Assembly (NCBI GenBank): GCA_016286835.1
Contig: JAEEUD010000110.1
Span: 1-6,538 of the forward strand
Length of the DNA: 6,538 nucleotides
DNA from: Pyramidobacter sp.
GTDB lineage: Bacteria > Synergistota > Synergistia > Synergistales > Dethiosulfovibrionaceae
Direction: 5' to 3'
The position numbers and the translations under genes are program-made. Below, one piece after another: positions 1 to 5,725 of this stretch. Positions within the stretch are counted from its first letter, which is position 1; every line of letters starts with the position of its first letter. The notes below the pieces were generated by a model. It saw nothing but the letters and a program-made list of their open reading frames with translations. It was not told where the DNA came from and did no database searches.

Positions 1-216
1 AAGAAACCGCGTAGCAAATATCACTGGGACGAGACGATCGACGTGCCGTATGAACAGCAGCTTCCCGAATGGCGTCGACAAACTGACGTTCCGTCGGAAT
101 CGGACGAAGACGGCACGGCGGCGCGTGAAAAGCCCGATCTGGCCAAGCTGCTGGGCGTCTCACGCGTGCGCAGGACGTACGATCCCAAACGAAAGCGAGG
201 CATCCACCGCGCATGA
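1..216 (+). CDS. 3' end of an unidentified hydrophilic protein (partial, N-terminus outside window)
   Basis: Frame 1 is open from the first base to a TGA at 214-216, giving 71 residues of a protein that begins upstream of the window. The tail is strongly hydrophilic, rich in Lys, Arg, Asp and Glu, and ends in a basic stretch (YDPKRKRGIHRA). There is no membrane segment or motif that I recognise. Its stop codon overlaps the start of ribD in an ATGA arrangement, which is typical of translationally coupled genes in one operon and is the main reason to believe this frame is real. The codon choice resembles that of ribD. I cannot name the protein; it may be the disordered, charged C-terminus of a larger one. 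Frames +2 and -1 are also open here, but they lack this coupling. Confidence 0.62.
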   Translation, partial: KKPRSKYHWDETIDVPYEQQLPEWRRQTDVPSESDEDGTAAREKPDLAKLLGVSRVRRTYDPKRKRGIHRA

Positions 217-1319
217 AACAGAGCCGAACCGACGAATATTACATGCACATGGCGCTCGACCTGAGCCGGCGCGGCATGGGGCGCACGACGCCGAATCCGA
301 TGGTCGGCTGCGTGCTCGTCAAAGACGGCAAGGTCGTTGGGCGCGGCTGGCACGACCATCTCGGCGGACTTCACGCCGAGGCGGCCGCGCTTGCCGACGC
401 CGGGGAAAAGGCACACGGTGCGACCGCTTACGTGACGCTGGAGCCTTGCAGCCATCAGGGGCGTCAGCCCCCGTGCGCGCCCGCACTCGTCCGTGCCGGG
501 ATCGCGAGATGCGTGTGCGCGATCGGCGATCCCAATCCGAAAGTCAGCGGCCGCGGATTGAAGATCCTTCGTGATGCAGGCATAGAAACGACCTGCGGCA
601 TTTTAGCCGACGAAGCGGCCTGGCACAACCGCGGCTTTCTCTCATTGCAAACACGCGGCCGTCCCTGGGTGACGCTGAAAGCGGCCGTATCGGCCGACGG
701 CTCGATGTGTCTGGCCAACGGCGAAAGCCGCTGGGTGACGGGAGAGGCCGCGCGCACGGCCGGTCAGCTGCTGCGCAGCGAAAACGACGCGATCCTCACC
801 GGAAGCGGCACGCTGGAGCATGACGATCCCGCCCTGACCGTGCGCGACGTTGACGGCGTGTCCCCGCGGCCGGTGATCCTCTGCAGCGATCTGCACTGCT
901 TGGACGGCCATTACAAAGCGCTGAACGAGCGGACGATCGTCATCGGCGGCGAGGGCGCGTCTGTACCGCAAGAGTGGAGCGGACGCGTTCATCCCGTGCC
1001 CGTCGTGCCCGAAGGCGTGCTCGACCTCGGCGCTGTTTTGACAAAACTGGGCGAACTGGGGATCGCGCGGCTTATGGTGGAGGCCGGCCCGCGTCTGAGC
1101 TCGGCTTTCATCGCCGGCGGATGGGTCGACGAATACCATCTGTTTTCCGCTCCGAAGTTCATGGGGGAGGGCGGCAAGATCACGACATCGCTGCGACTTG
1201 ACCGCATGTACGAAGCCGTGCCGTTTACGCGGCTTGCATACCGGCCTGTCGGCGGCGATCTGTGGATCGAAGGAGGAAATCCATGTTCACTGGACTGGTT
1301 GAAGCGACTGGCACGATAG
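213..1319 (+). CDS. ribD: Bifunctional diaminohydroxyphosphoribosylaminopyrimidine deaminase / 5-amino-6-(5-phosphoribosylamino)uracil reductase
   Basis: RibD carries out two consecutive cytosolic steps of riboflavin synthesis: zinc-dependent deamination of the pyrimidine ring, then NADPH-dependent reduction of the ribosyl side chain. The product is 368 aa, the usual length for the fused enzyme. Residues 1-145 are the cytidine-deaminase-like domain: TPNPMVG at 26-32, HAE at 54-56 (His54 as zinc ligand, Glu56 as proton shuttle), and PCSHQGRQPPC at 78-88, which supplies the other two zinc cysteines (79 and 88). Residues 150-355 are the reductase domain: RPWVTLKAAVSADG at 150-163, TGSGTLEHDDPALTVR at 196-211, and MVEAGPRL near 288-295. 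The ATG at 213 is chosen because it gives the typical DEYYMxxAL N-terminus and overlaps the upstream stop. The ribosome-binding site is weak (GCGAGG, about 10 nt upstream), which fits translational coupling. The 3' end overlaps ribE by 37 nt. Confidence 0.97.
   Translation: MKQSRTDEYYMHMALDLSRRGMGRTTPNPMVGCVLVKDGKVVGRGWHDHLGGLHAEAAALADAGEKAHGATAYVTLEPCSHQGRQPPCAPALVRAGIARCVCAIGDPNPKVSGRGLKILRDAGIETTCGILADEAAWHNRGFLSLQTRGRPWVTLKAAVSADGSMCLANGESRWVTGEAARTAGQLLRSENDAILTGSGTLEHDDPALTVRDVDGVSPRPVILCSDLHCLDGHYKALNERTIVIGGEGASVPQEWSGRVHPVPVVPEGVLDLGAVLTKLGELGIARLMVEAGPRLSSAFIAGGWVDEYHLFSAPKFMGEGGKITTSLRLDRMYEAVPFTRLAYRPVGGDLWIEGGNPCSLDWLKRLAR
1270..1276 (+). promoter_or_regulatory. Shine-Dalgarno site that sets the ribE start
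   Basis: AAGGAGG lies inside the 3' end of ribD, 6 nt before the ATG at 1283. The frame is also open upstream to about 1262, but only the 1283 ATG has this spacing, and it gives the canonical MFTGLVE N-terminus of riboflavin synthase. Confidence 0.85.
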
Positions 1320-1936
1320 CGCACGTTGCGCGCGCGGGGGATGTGACCGTATTTCGCGTTTCCTGCCCGTTCGGCGGCGAGCTGAAAACCGGCGAATCCG
1401 TCTGCGTCAGCGGCGTCTGCACCACCGTGACGGATTTCGGCCCGGGCTGGTTTTCCGTGCAGCTCACCGAGGAAACCATGCGCGCGTCACGCTTTTCTCT
1501 CGTCACGACGGGCGACCGCGTCAATCTGGAACGCGCGCTGCCCGTGACGGGACGGCTTGACGGTCACATCGTCGCCGGGCACGTTGACGGCACGGCGATC
1601 GTGATGACGCTGAAAAAAGGCCCGTCCGCGGCTGAACTGTGGCTCGATCTGCCAAAGGAGCTGACACGCTACGTCGTGCACAAGGGTTCGATCTGCGTGG
1701 ACGGCGTCAGCCTCACCGTTGCCTCGGTGAACGGCAGTTCCTTTTCCGTCGCCGTCATTCCTGAAACTCTGGCGCGCACCACGCTCGGCGGCCTGAGGGC
1801 GGGGATGCGCGTCAACATCGAAACCGACATGATCGCCCGCTACGTGGAAAAAATGCTCGGCCTGGCCCCGGAAATCCCTTCCGCTTCGTTGTCCGGCGAA
1901 CTGACGATGGAACGCCTGACGCAGATGGGCTGGTGA
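1283..1936 (+). CDS. ribE: Riboflavin synthase, alpha subunit
   Basis: Riboflavin synthase converts two molecules of 6,7-dimethyl-8-ribityllumazine into riboflavin and the pyrimidinedione substrate of lumazine synthase. The product is 217 aa, normal for this homotrimeric enzyme. It has two tandem lumazine-binding barrels. Residues 1-93 start with MFTGLVE and contain CVSGVCTTVTDF at 41-52 and the related LTEETMRAS at 61-69. Residues 94-192 contain GHIVAGHVDGTA at 94-105, VDGVSLTVASV at 139-149 and IPETLARTTLG at 159-169. The internal duplication is visible by comparing the paired motifs. The C-terminal tail (about 193-217) ends in an LTMERLTQMGW stretch like the final helix of other family members. 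The start overlaps ribD by 37 nt, so the two are probably one transcription unit. Some species call this gene ribC; ribE is the common name in ribD-ribE-ribH clusters. Confidence 0.97.
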   Translation: MFTGLVEATGTIAHVARAGDVTVFRVSCPFGGELKTGESVCVSGVCTTVTDFGPGWFSVQLTEETMRASRFSLVTTGDRVNLERALPVTGRLDGHIVAGHVDGTAIVMTLKKGPSAAELWLDLPKELTRYVVHKGSICVDGVSLTVASVNGSSFSVAVIPETLARTTLGGLRAGMRVNIETDMIARYVEKMLGLAPEIPSASLSGELTMERLTQMGW

Positions 1937-1942
1937 ATTTTC

Positions 1943-1972
1943 GCCCGAAAACGCGCGTTTGGGCTTGTGTTT
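1943..1972 (+). terminator. Possible intrinsic terminator or attenuator hairpin between ribE and ribH
   Basis: Six bases after the ribE stop, GCCC (1943-1946) and AAAC (1949-1952) can pair with GTTT (1957-1960) and GGGC (1961-1964) across a GCGC loop, leaving a 2-nt bulge. The sequence that follows, TTGTGTTT (1965-1972), is T-rich but interrupted. This could be a weak terminator or attenuator separating ribH-serS from ribD-ribE, or only an mRNA hairpin. The stem is imperfect and the T-tract poor, so confidence is low. Confidence 0.35.
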
Positions 1973-1993
1973 AAAGCGAATTTGATGTAAAGT
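1965..1993 (+). promoter_or_regulatory. Candidate weak sigma70-type promoter for ribH-serS
   Basis: TTGTGT at 1965-1970 and TAAAGT at 1988-1993 are separated by 17 nt, an ideal spacer. Each box matches the consensus only partly. The site lies in the only sizeable gap of the riboflavin block, directly after the hairpin. It overlaps the T-rich tail of that hairpin, so one of the two readings may be wrong. Confidence 0.25.
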
Positions 1994-2035
1994 CAGCAGC
2001 AGATTTTTCGTACTAAGTTTTCAGGAGGAACGTCC

Positions 2036-2515
2036 ATGAAAGTCGTCCAGGGAAATTTTGTCGCGCAGGGCGCGCATTACGCGATCGTCGCCTCGCGCTT
2101 CAACGAGCTGATCACCGGCAAGCTTGTCGAAGGCGCGAAAGACGCGCTGGTCCGCCACGGCGTGAAGATGAACGAATTTGACGTGTACTGGGTCCCCGGC
2201 GCGTGGGAGCTGCCGCTCACCGTCAAGGAACTGTGCCTGACGGGCCGCTACGACGCCGTGATCGCCGTCGGTGCGGTCATTCGCGGCGACACCCCGCACT
2301 TTGAGTACGTCTCTGCCGAGATGTCGAAGGGGCTGGCCGCGACAGGAATGGAACAGCGCGTTCCCGTGGCTTTCGGCGTGCTCACCACCGAAAATCTCGA
2401 GCAGGGGCTGCTCCGTTCCGGCAGCAAGGCCGGCAACAAAGGCGCCGAAGCCGCGCTCGCCGCTGTGGAGATGGTCTCGCTGCTGCGTCAGATCCGCGAG
2501 AACAAAGATCAGTAA
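2036..2515 (+). CDS. ribH: 6,7-dimethyl-8-ribityllumazine synthase
   Basis: Lumazine synthase condenses 5-amino-6-ribitylamino-uracil with 3,4-dihydroxy-2-butanone 4-phosphate, giving the substrate of RibE. The product is 159 aa, typical of the family, whose members assemble as pentamers or 60-mer icosahedral capsids; the sequence alone does not show which. Visible signatures are SRFNELIT near 20-27 (substrate-binding Phe/Asn), VPGAWELP at 53-60, GAVIRGDTPHFEYV at 79-92 with the catalytic-type His88, FGVLTTEN at 113-120, and RSGSKAGNKGAEAA at 127-140 with Arg127 and Lys131 in the phosphate-binding region. A strong AGGAGG at 2023-2028 lies 7 nt before the ATG. It follows ribE after 99 nt, with none of the ribBA sequence often found at this position. 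serS starts 27 nt downstream. Confidence 0.97.
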   Translation: MKVVQGNFVAQGAHYAIVASRFNELITGKLVEGAKDALVRHGVKMNEFDVYWVPGAWELPLTVKELCLTGRYDAVIAVGAVIRGDTPHFEYVSAEMSKGLAATGMEQRVPVAFGVLTTENLEQGLLRSGSKAGNKGAEAALAAVEMVSLLRQIRENKDQ

Positions 2516-2542
2516 ACAATCCAGTTTTAAGGAGAATCAGCC

Positions 2543-3826
2543 ATGTTAGATATCCGTGTTATCCGTGAAGAGACAGAAGCCGTCAAAGCCTATCTGAAAG
2601 CCCGCAACAGCGACTTTGACGTGGATAAGGTGCTTGCGCTCGACGCCGAAAAGAAAAAACTCCTCGCCGCCGTTGAGGAGCTGAAAGCCAAGCGCAACGC
2701 CGGCTCCAAGGAAGTCGGCAAGATCCGAGCTGCCGGCGGCGACGCCAGCGCCATTCAGGAAGAGATGAAGAAGATCGGCGAGCAGGTCAAGGCTGACGAC
2801 GCCCGTGTTGCCGAGATCGACACCGAGCTGACGTCGCTGCTCCAGCAGATCCCTAACCGTCCCCACGACTCCGTGCCGATCGGCAAGGACGAGACGGAAA
2901 ACGTCGAAGTGCGCCGCTGGGGCACGCCGAAAACGTTCGATTTCGAGCCGAAGCCTCACTGGGACCTCGCCGAAGCCTGCGGACTCCTTGACTTCGAGCG
3001 CGGCCCGCGCATGGCGCAGAGCCGTTTCACCGTCTTCAAGGGACTCGGTGCGCGCCTTGAACGCGCGATCATGAACTACATGCTCGACATGCACACCAGC
3101 AAGCACGGCTACACCGAGTTCAACGTCCCTGTCATGGTCAATTCCGAAACGATGCTCGGCACCGGCCAGCTGCCCAAGTTCGCCGAAGACTTGTACAAAG
3201 TCGACCGCGACGACCTCTGGCTGATCCCCACCGCCGAGGTGCCGCTGACGAATTTGCACCACGGCGAAATGCTTTCCGAGAGCGATCTGCCCAAGTATTA
3301 CACGGCTTATACGCCCTGCTTCCGCCGCGAGTCGGGCAGCTACGGCCGCGACGTGCGTGGCATCATGCGCCTGCACCAGTTCGACAAGGTCGAGATGGTG
3401 AAGATCTGCACGCCCGAGACCAGCTGGGACGAACTTGAGAAGCTCACCGACAACGCCGAAGACGTGCTCAAGGGACTCGGTCTGCCGTACCGCGTCATCG
3501 TGCTCTGCACCGGCGACATGGGCTTCGGTTCCGCCAAGACCTACGACGTGGAAGTCTGGCTGCCCAGCCAGAACTGCTACCGCGAGATCAGCTCGTGCAG
3601 CAACTGCGTCGATTTCCAGGCCCGCCGCATGAACACGCGCTACCGCCCCGCCGACGGCGGCAAGCCGAAGTTCGTGCACACGCTCAACGGCTCCGGCCTG
3701 GCCATTGGCCGCACGCTCATCGCCGTGCTCGAAAACGGCCAGAACGCCGACGGCTCCATCGACCTGCCCGATGCGCTCGTGCCCTACATGGGCGGCGTCA
3801 AACGCATCGAACCGCTGGCGAAGTAA
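2543..3826 (+). CDS. serS: Seryl-tRNA synthetase (class II)
   Basis: SerRS charges tRNA-Ser with serine in the cytoplasm, and also charges tRNA-Sec where selenocysteine is used. The product is 427 aa, the normal bacterial length. Residues 1-105 form the tRNA-binding arm; about 30-100 is rich in Lys, Glu and Ala with a heptad-like pattern, as expected for the long antiparallel coiled coil. The catalytic core follows: TAEVPLTN at 230-237 (serine/ATP site), class II motif 2 CFRRESGSYGRD at 259-270 with HQFDKVEM at 278-285, and motif 3 NGSGLAIGRTLIAVLEN at 382-398. EISSCSNCVDFQARR at 348-362 is the usual conserved stretch before motif 3. AAGGAG at 2529-2534 lies 8 nt before the ATG. The 27-nt gap after ribH has no visible terminator, so co-transcription with ribH is plausible. 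I see no strong intrinsic terminator after its stop. Confidence 0.98.
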   Translation: MLDIRVIREETEAVKAYLKARNSDFDVDKVLALDAEKKKLLAAVEELKAKRNAGSKEVGKIRAAGGDASAIQEEMKKIGEQVKADDARVAEIDTELTSLLQQIPNRPHDSVPIGKDETENVEVRRWGTPKTFDFEPKPHWDLAEACGLLDFERGPRMAQSRFTVFKGLGARLERAIMNYMLDMHTSKHGYTEFNVPVMVNSETMLGTGQLPKFAEDLYKVDRDDLWLIPTAEVPLTNLHHGEMLSESDLPKYYTAYTPCFRRESGSYGRDVRGIMRLHQFDKVEMVKICTPETSWDELEKLTDNAEDVLKGLGLPYRVIVLCTGDMGFGSAKTYDVEVWLPSQNCYREISSCSNCVDFQARRMNTRYRPADGGKPKFVHTLNGSGLAIGRTLIAVLENGQNADGSIDLPDALVPYMGGVKRIEPLAK

Positions 3827-3861
3827 AATCCATAATACGACAATAACAACGGCCAATTATC

Positions 3862-3890
3862 AAACTGGATGCAACAGACTCAGAGTAAAA
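3862..3890 (+). repeat. Possible decayed IS30 end, left-end orientation
   Basis: ATGCAACAG at 3869-3877 is identical to 4088-4096 in the left end of the intact element. The sequence that follows also matches once small gaps are allowed (TCAG, then AAAAG, in both). The part outside ATGCAACAG matches the terminal repeat poorly, so this is a relic at best and could be chance. Confidence 0.3.
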
Positions 3891-4004
3891 GCAAGAGCCT
3901 TGCAATAAGTTTGAAGCAGAGACAAAGCAACCATAACGCCCCCTTTGAAAAGTTGACGTATAGGATTCACTCCAGTTGTAAATACGTTTGTTTGCAGTTA
4001 TTTT

Positions 4005-4027
4005 TCAGTCTTGCATTTACTCAGCTG
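4005..4027 (-). repeat. Possible decayed IS30 end, right-end orientation
   Basis: Read on the minus strand, these 23 bases match the first 23 bases of the left IS terminus (4077-4099) at 17 positions without gaps. They also share the 10-mer TGCATTTACT with the right terminus (4012-4021 against 5548-5557). With the fragment at 3862-3890 this would bracket a relic of about 165 bp with inward-facing ends, as expected for an internally deleted (MITE-like) copy. The core is short, so the call is tentative. Confidence 0.35.
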
Positions 4028-4054
4028 CCGTCAAAAAGGTACAACAAAGCTGCC

Positions 4055-4082
4055 CTGATGTAAAAGCTCTTTTTTACACCAG
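4055..4082. repeat. A/T-rich hairpin straddling the left IS boundary
   Basis: CTG-A-TGTAAAA (4055-4065) pairs with TTTTACA-C-CAG (4072-4082) around a 6-nt loop, with a single A-C mismatch: 10 of 11 pairs. Its right arm enters the IS terminal repeat. It may be a palindromic target favoured by an IS30-type transposase, a terminator-like element protecting the transposase from outside transcription, or coincidence. Confidence 0.4.
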
Positions 4083-4095
4083 AGTTAATGCAACA
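4077..4095 (+). repeat. IS30-type terminal inverted repeat, transposase 3' side
   Basis: This 19-bp end reads CACCAGAGTTAATGCAACA and differs at three positions from the reverse complement of the other end. It lies 35 bp beyond the transposase stop codon. Confidence 0.7.
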
Positions 4096-4129
4096 GTCAG
4101 CAAAAGTAATTGTCTATCGAATATCGAGC

Positions 4130-5428
4130 TTATTTTTTAAGCAGCTTAGGATTCATAATGATCTTTGTGTCAGGAATGATCTCCTGTCTGAGAAAATGCA
4201 AGACTTCTTCGCCGTACAGCGAGACGAACATCTGAGCTGGAGAACGTCCGTTCAACGAAGCACGGGAATATGAGTTGAGATGGGACATTACCAAATCGAC
4301 CTCTTTTTGCGTAAGACGGTCGAATGAAGAGCCTTTAGGCAGGATCCGTCTGAGTAGCGTGTGATTGTTCTCAACCTTTCCCTTTTCGTACGGCGCGGAC
4401 GGCTCACAGTAGAAAATTCGAGTTCGCGGCGTCCCGTCGCCTCTAGTCTCGATAGCAAGCGGATTCGAAAACTCAGAACCGTTGTCGGTCAGCAGGACAG
4501 AGAACATCGCTTTGAAACGTTTGCCCCCAAGAGTTTCTTCGAGCCAGTTGAAACACTCAGTTACAGACGCGGCAGTGTTGCGTTCGCGCAGGAAAGCAAG
4601 CATAAAATTGCAGTTCGTTAACAGCATTGTCAGGAGCACCTTGCCGCCCTTAGCGCCAAGGACAGAGTCAATTTGCACGACAGGGACATCCGGATGCTCC
4701 GAGATGAAGTGCAGGTAATCGCCATAGGAACGCCCAGACAAACAATTACGATCGATCTTCAACTCCTTTTTCTCTCCTTTTCTAGGCTTCAACCTGCACT
4801 TGAGAGGCATATCAATATTCCGCGCGCTGAGGACGCCGGCATCGACAAGACGTCGCACAGTCGCTTCGGAACACATGAGAAAATCCTTCTGAGTACGAAC
4901 GATCGCTCCCACAGATTGTCCCTGCCTGATCAAAGGCGAAACAAGCTCGTCAATCGCTAGGAGCTCTTCCCCGGAAAGATTGAACCCCTGCCGCGCAACG
5001 TGCAGAAGATCTTCGTATTCATCCTGAGCGTCAAGAGCTTTATAGAGCGATTTTTCCAGTGTACAAAAACGCCGCTGCTTGCAACCGTTGCAGACATGAG
5101 GCGAAGAATCAAGCAACGTACAGCGCTCCTCCTCAAAATCAGGACAGACGGAACAGCACAATTTGCACAGAGAACACTTCCTGCTGCAAGCCGGGTTCAA
5201 ATCACACAGGTTGCGGTGATCGCATTTTTTTCGATGCAGGCAACTGTTGAATGGCCGGCCAAAAGCGCCCGACTGGACCCTGGCCGTATGCTTTCTGATC
5301 TCTCGCAGGACAGTGCTTGTAGACTTGCCGAGCGAACGTGCGATTTGCCCGAGAGAACGCCGTTCTTCCAGGCCGAGTTCGATTTGTTTCCGTTCCGAAA
5401 GCGTCAAGTGAGTTTTCCCTTTGATCAT
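4130..5428 (-). CDS. IS30-family DDE transposase
   Basis: The transposase catalyses cut and strand transfer of the surrounding element. From the preferred ATG it is 432 aa, longer than classical IS30 transposases (about 380). Residues 8-47 form an N-terminal helix-turn-helix (LTLSERKQIE...LGQIARSLGKSTSTVLREI), the family hallmark for binding the terminal repeats. Residues 63-122 hold 13 cysteines with several CxxC pairs, suggesting zinc binding. The integrase-like core follows, with VVQIDSVLG (Asp254), LLTDNGSEF (Asp315) and GKVENNHTLLRRILPKG (Glu353) as the DDE triad, and NGRSPAQMF near 393-401. No frameshift or internal stop is seen and all three acidic residues are present, so it is probably functional. 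The frame also opens at a GTG at 5437, but the ribosome-binding site overlaps that position's usual spacing and favours the ATG at 5428. It is transcribed toward serS, convergent with it. Confidence 0.93.
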   Translation of the reverse strand: MIKGKTHLTLSERKQIELGLEERRSLGQIARSLGKSTSTVLREIRKHTARVQSGAFGRPFNSCLHRKKCDHRNLCDLNPACSRKCSLCKLCCSVCPDFEEERCTLLDSSPHVCNGCKQRRFCTLEKSLYKALDAQDEYEDLLHVARQGFNLSGEELLAIDELVSPLIRQGQSVGAIVRTQKDFLMCSEATVRRLVDAGVLSARNIDMPLKCRLKPRKGEKKELKIDRNCLSGRSYGDYLHFISEHPDVPVVQIDSVLGAKGGKVLLTMLLTNCNFMLAFLRERNTAASVTECFNWLEETLGGKRFKAMFSVLLTDNGSEFSNPLAIETRGDGTPRTRIFYCEPSAPYEKGKVENNHTLLRRILPKGSSFDRLTQKEVDLVMSHLNSYSRASLNGRSPAQMFVSLYGEEVLHFLRQEIIPDTKIIMNPKLLKK

Positions 5429-5438
5429 GAAGACCACA

Positions 5439-5444
5439 CTCCTT
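5439..5444 (-). promoter_or_regulatory. Shine-Dalgarno site that decides the transposase start
   Basis: On the minus strand AAGGAG lies 10 nt before the ATG at 5428 but only 1 nt before the alternative GTG at 5437. The GTG is therefore too close to be used, and the protein should begin MIKGKTHLTL. Confidence 0.7.
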
Positions 5445-5544
5445 ATGTATGGTGGATTTCATGATAAGGACAAGCTCATTTTGCTTTCAGAGAAAATGCA
5501 AGTCTGCATCAGTCAAATTAAATGCAATGACTGTGCCGTCGGGG

Positions 5545-5563
5545 TGATGCATTTACTTTGGTG
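5545..5563 (-). repeat. IS30-type terminal inverted repeat, transposase 5' side
   Basis: Read on the minus strand this is CACCAAAGTAAATGCATCA, matching the other end at 16 of 19 positions. Just inside it (about 5494-5530) are further ATGCAA/TGCAT copies that may be subterminal transposase-binding sites. Confidence 0.7.
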
Positions 5564-5606
5564 GTTGGCCTAATTACTTTTGGCTAGGAGTTTTTAGAGG
5601 TGCCCA

Positions 5607-5635
5607 TAGACATACGGATTTCTATATGGTATCAT
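5607..5635 (+). promoter_or_regulatory. Sigma70-type promoter of the autotransporter gene
   Basis: TAGACA at 5607-5612 (5 of 6 to TTGACA) and TATCAT at 5630-5635 (5 of 6 to TATAAT) are separated by exactly 17 nt. A TGG immediately before the -10 box gives an extended -10 element. Transcription would start near 5642 and leave a leader of about 130 nt. The site lies 44 bp outside the right IS terminus, so it belongs to the adhesin gene rather than to the element. Confidence 0.65.
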
Positions 5636-5704
5636 ACAAAAAATCTATGTTTAGAACTCGAAGCGTGTTTATAGTTTCATAATTATTGAGGGTTTCAATG
5701 TATT

Positions 5705-5719
5705 TTTCTCTGAGAGAAA
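5705..5719 (+). repeat. Small hairpin in the adhesin mRNA leader
   Basis: TTTCTC pairs with GAGAAA around a TGA loop, giving a perfect 6-bp stem. It has no T-tract and is not a terminator. Its function is unknown. Confidence 0.35.
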
Positions 5720-5725
5720 CGAGAA

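Larger units (their letters stand above)
3827..4076 (+). other. AT-rich intergenic region between serS and the IS30 element
   Basis: These 250 bases are much richer in A and T than the genes on the left. I see no convincing gene: the one open frame with a start (64 codons, 3869-4063) has no clear ribosome-binding site and no recognisable sequence. What can be seen are two short stretches resembling the ends of the neighbouring IS30 element (listed separately) and an A/T-rich hairpin at its right edge. It is probably scar tissue of repeated IS insertion plus the serS 3' untranslated region. Confidence 0.6.
4077..5563 (-). mobile_element. IS30-family insertion sequence, apparently complete
   Basis: The element is about 1.49 kb and holds a single minus-strand transposase of the IS30 family. 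The ends were located by an imperfect 19-bp inverted repeat: 4077-4095 against the reverse complement of 5545-5563, with 16 of 19 positions identical. The left end also resembles, from memory, the GCAACAG-containing terminus of IS30 itself, at a similar distance from the tip. No target-site duplication is evident at these exact borders, so the true ends could be displaced by a few bases. An extra 11-bp inverted match, CAAAAGTAATT at 4101-4111 against 5572-5582, is not collinear with the main repeat, so the right border is the less certain one. The element lies between serS and the adhesin gene, close upstream of the latter's promoter. Confidence 0.8.

Noticed and set aside
50..574. A 174-codon plus-strand frame over the start of ribD
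   Set aside because: It is Arg-rich and overlaps ribD's zinc-binding motifs in another frame, so it is a shadow. The real upstream gene uses frame 1 and ends at 216.
1937..2035. FMN riboswitch before ribH
   Set aside because: The gap is too short and lacks the conserved RFN sequence blocks. Only one simple hairpin is visible.
2546..3856. A 436-codon open frame on the minus strand, almost exactly antisense to serS
   Set aside because: It mirrors a full-length serS with all class II motifs. It is low complexity (Ala/Val/His/Asp-rich), as expected of an antisense shadow of codon-biased GC-rich DNA. No family resemblance is seen.
3869..4063. A 64-codon plus-strand frame in the AT-rich intergenic region
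   Set aside because: There is no clear ribosome-binding site and no recognisable motif, and it begins within a likely IS-end relic.
4128..4142. Small inverted repeat at the transposase stop codon (GCTTA/TAAGC) as an intrinsic terminator
   Set aside because: The stem is only 5 bp and A/T-rich, and there is no T-tract after it in the transposase direction.
5000..5464. A 154-codon plus-strand frame over the N-terminal part of the transposase
   Set aside because: It is antisense to the helix-turn-helix and Cys-rich block, and there is no support for it as a protein.
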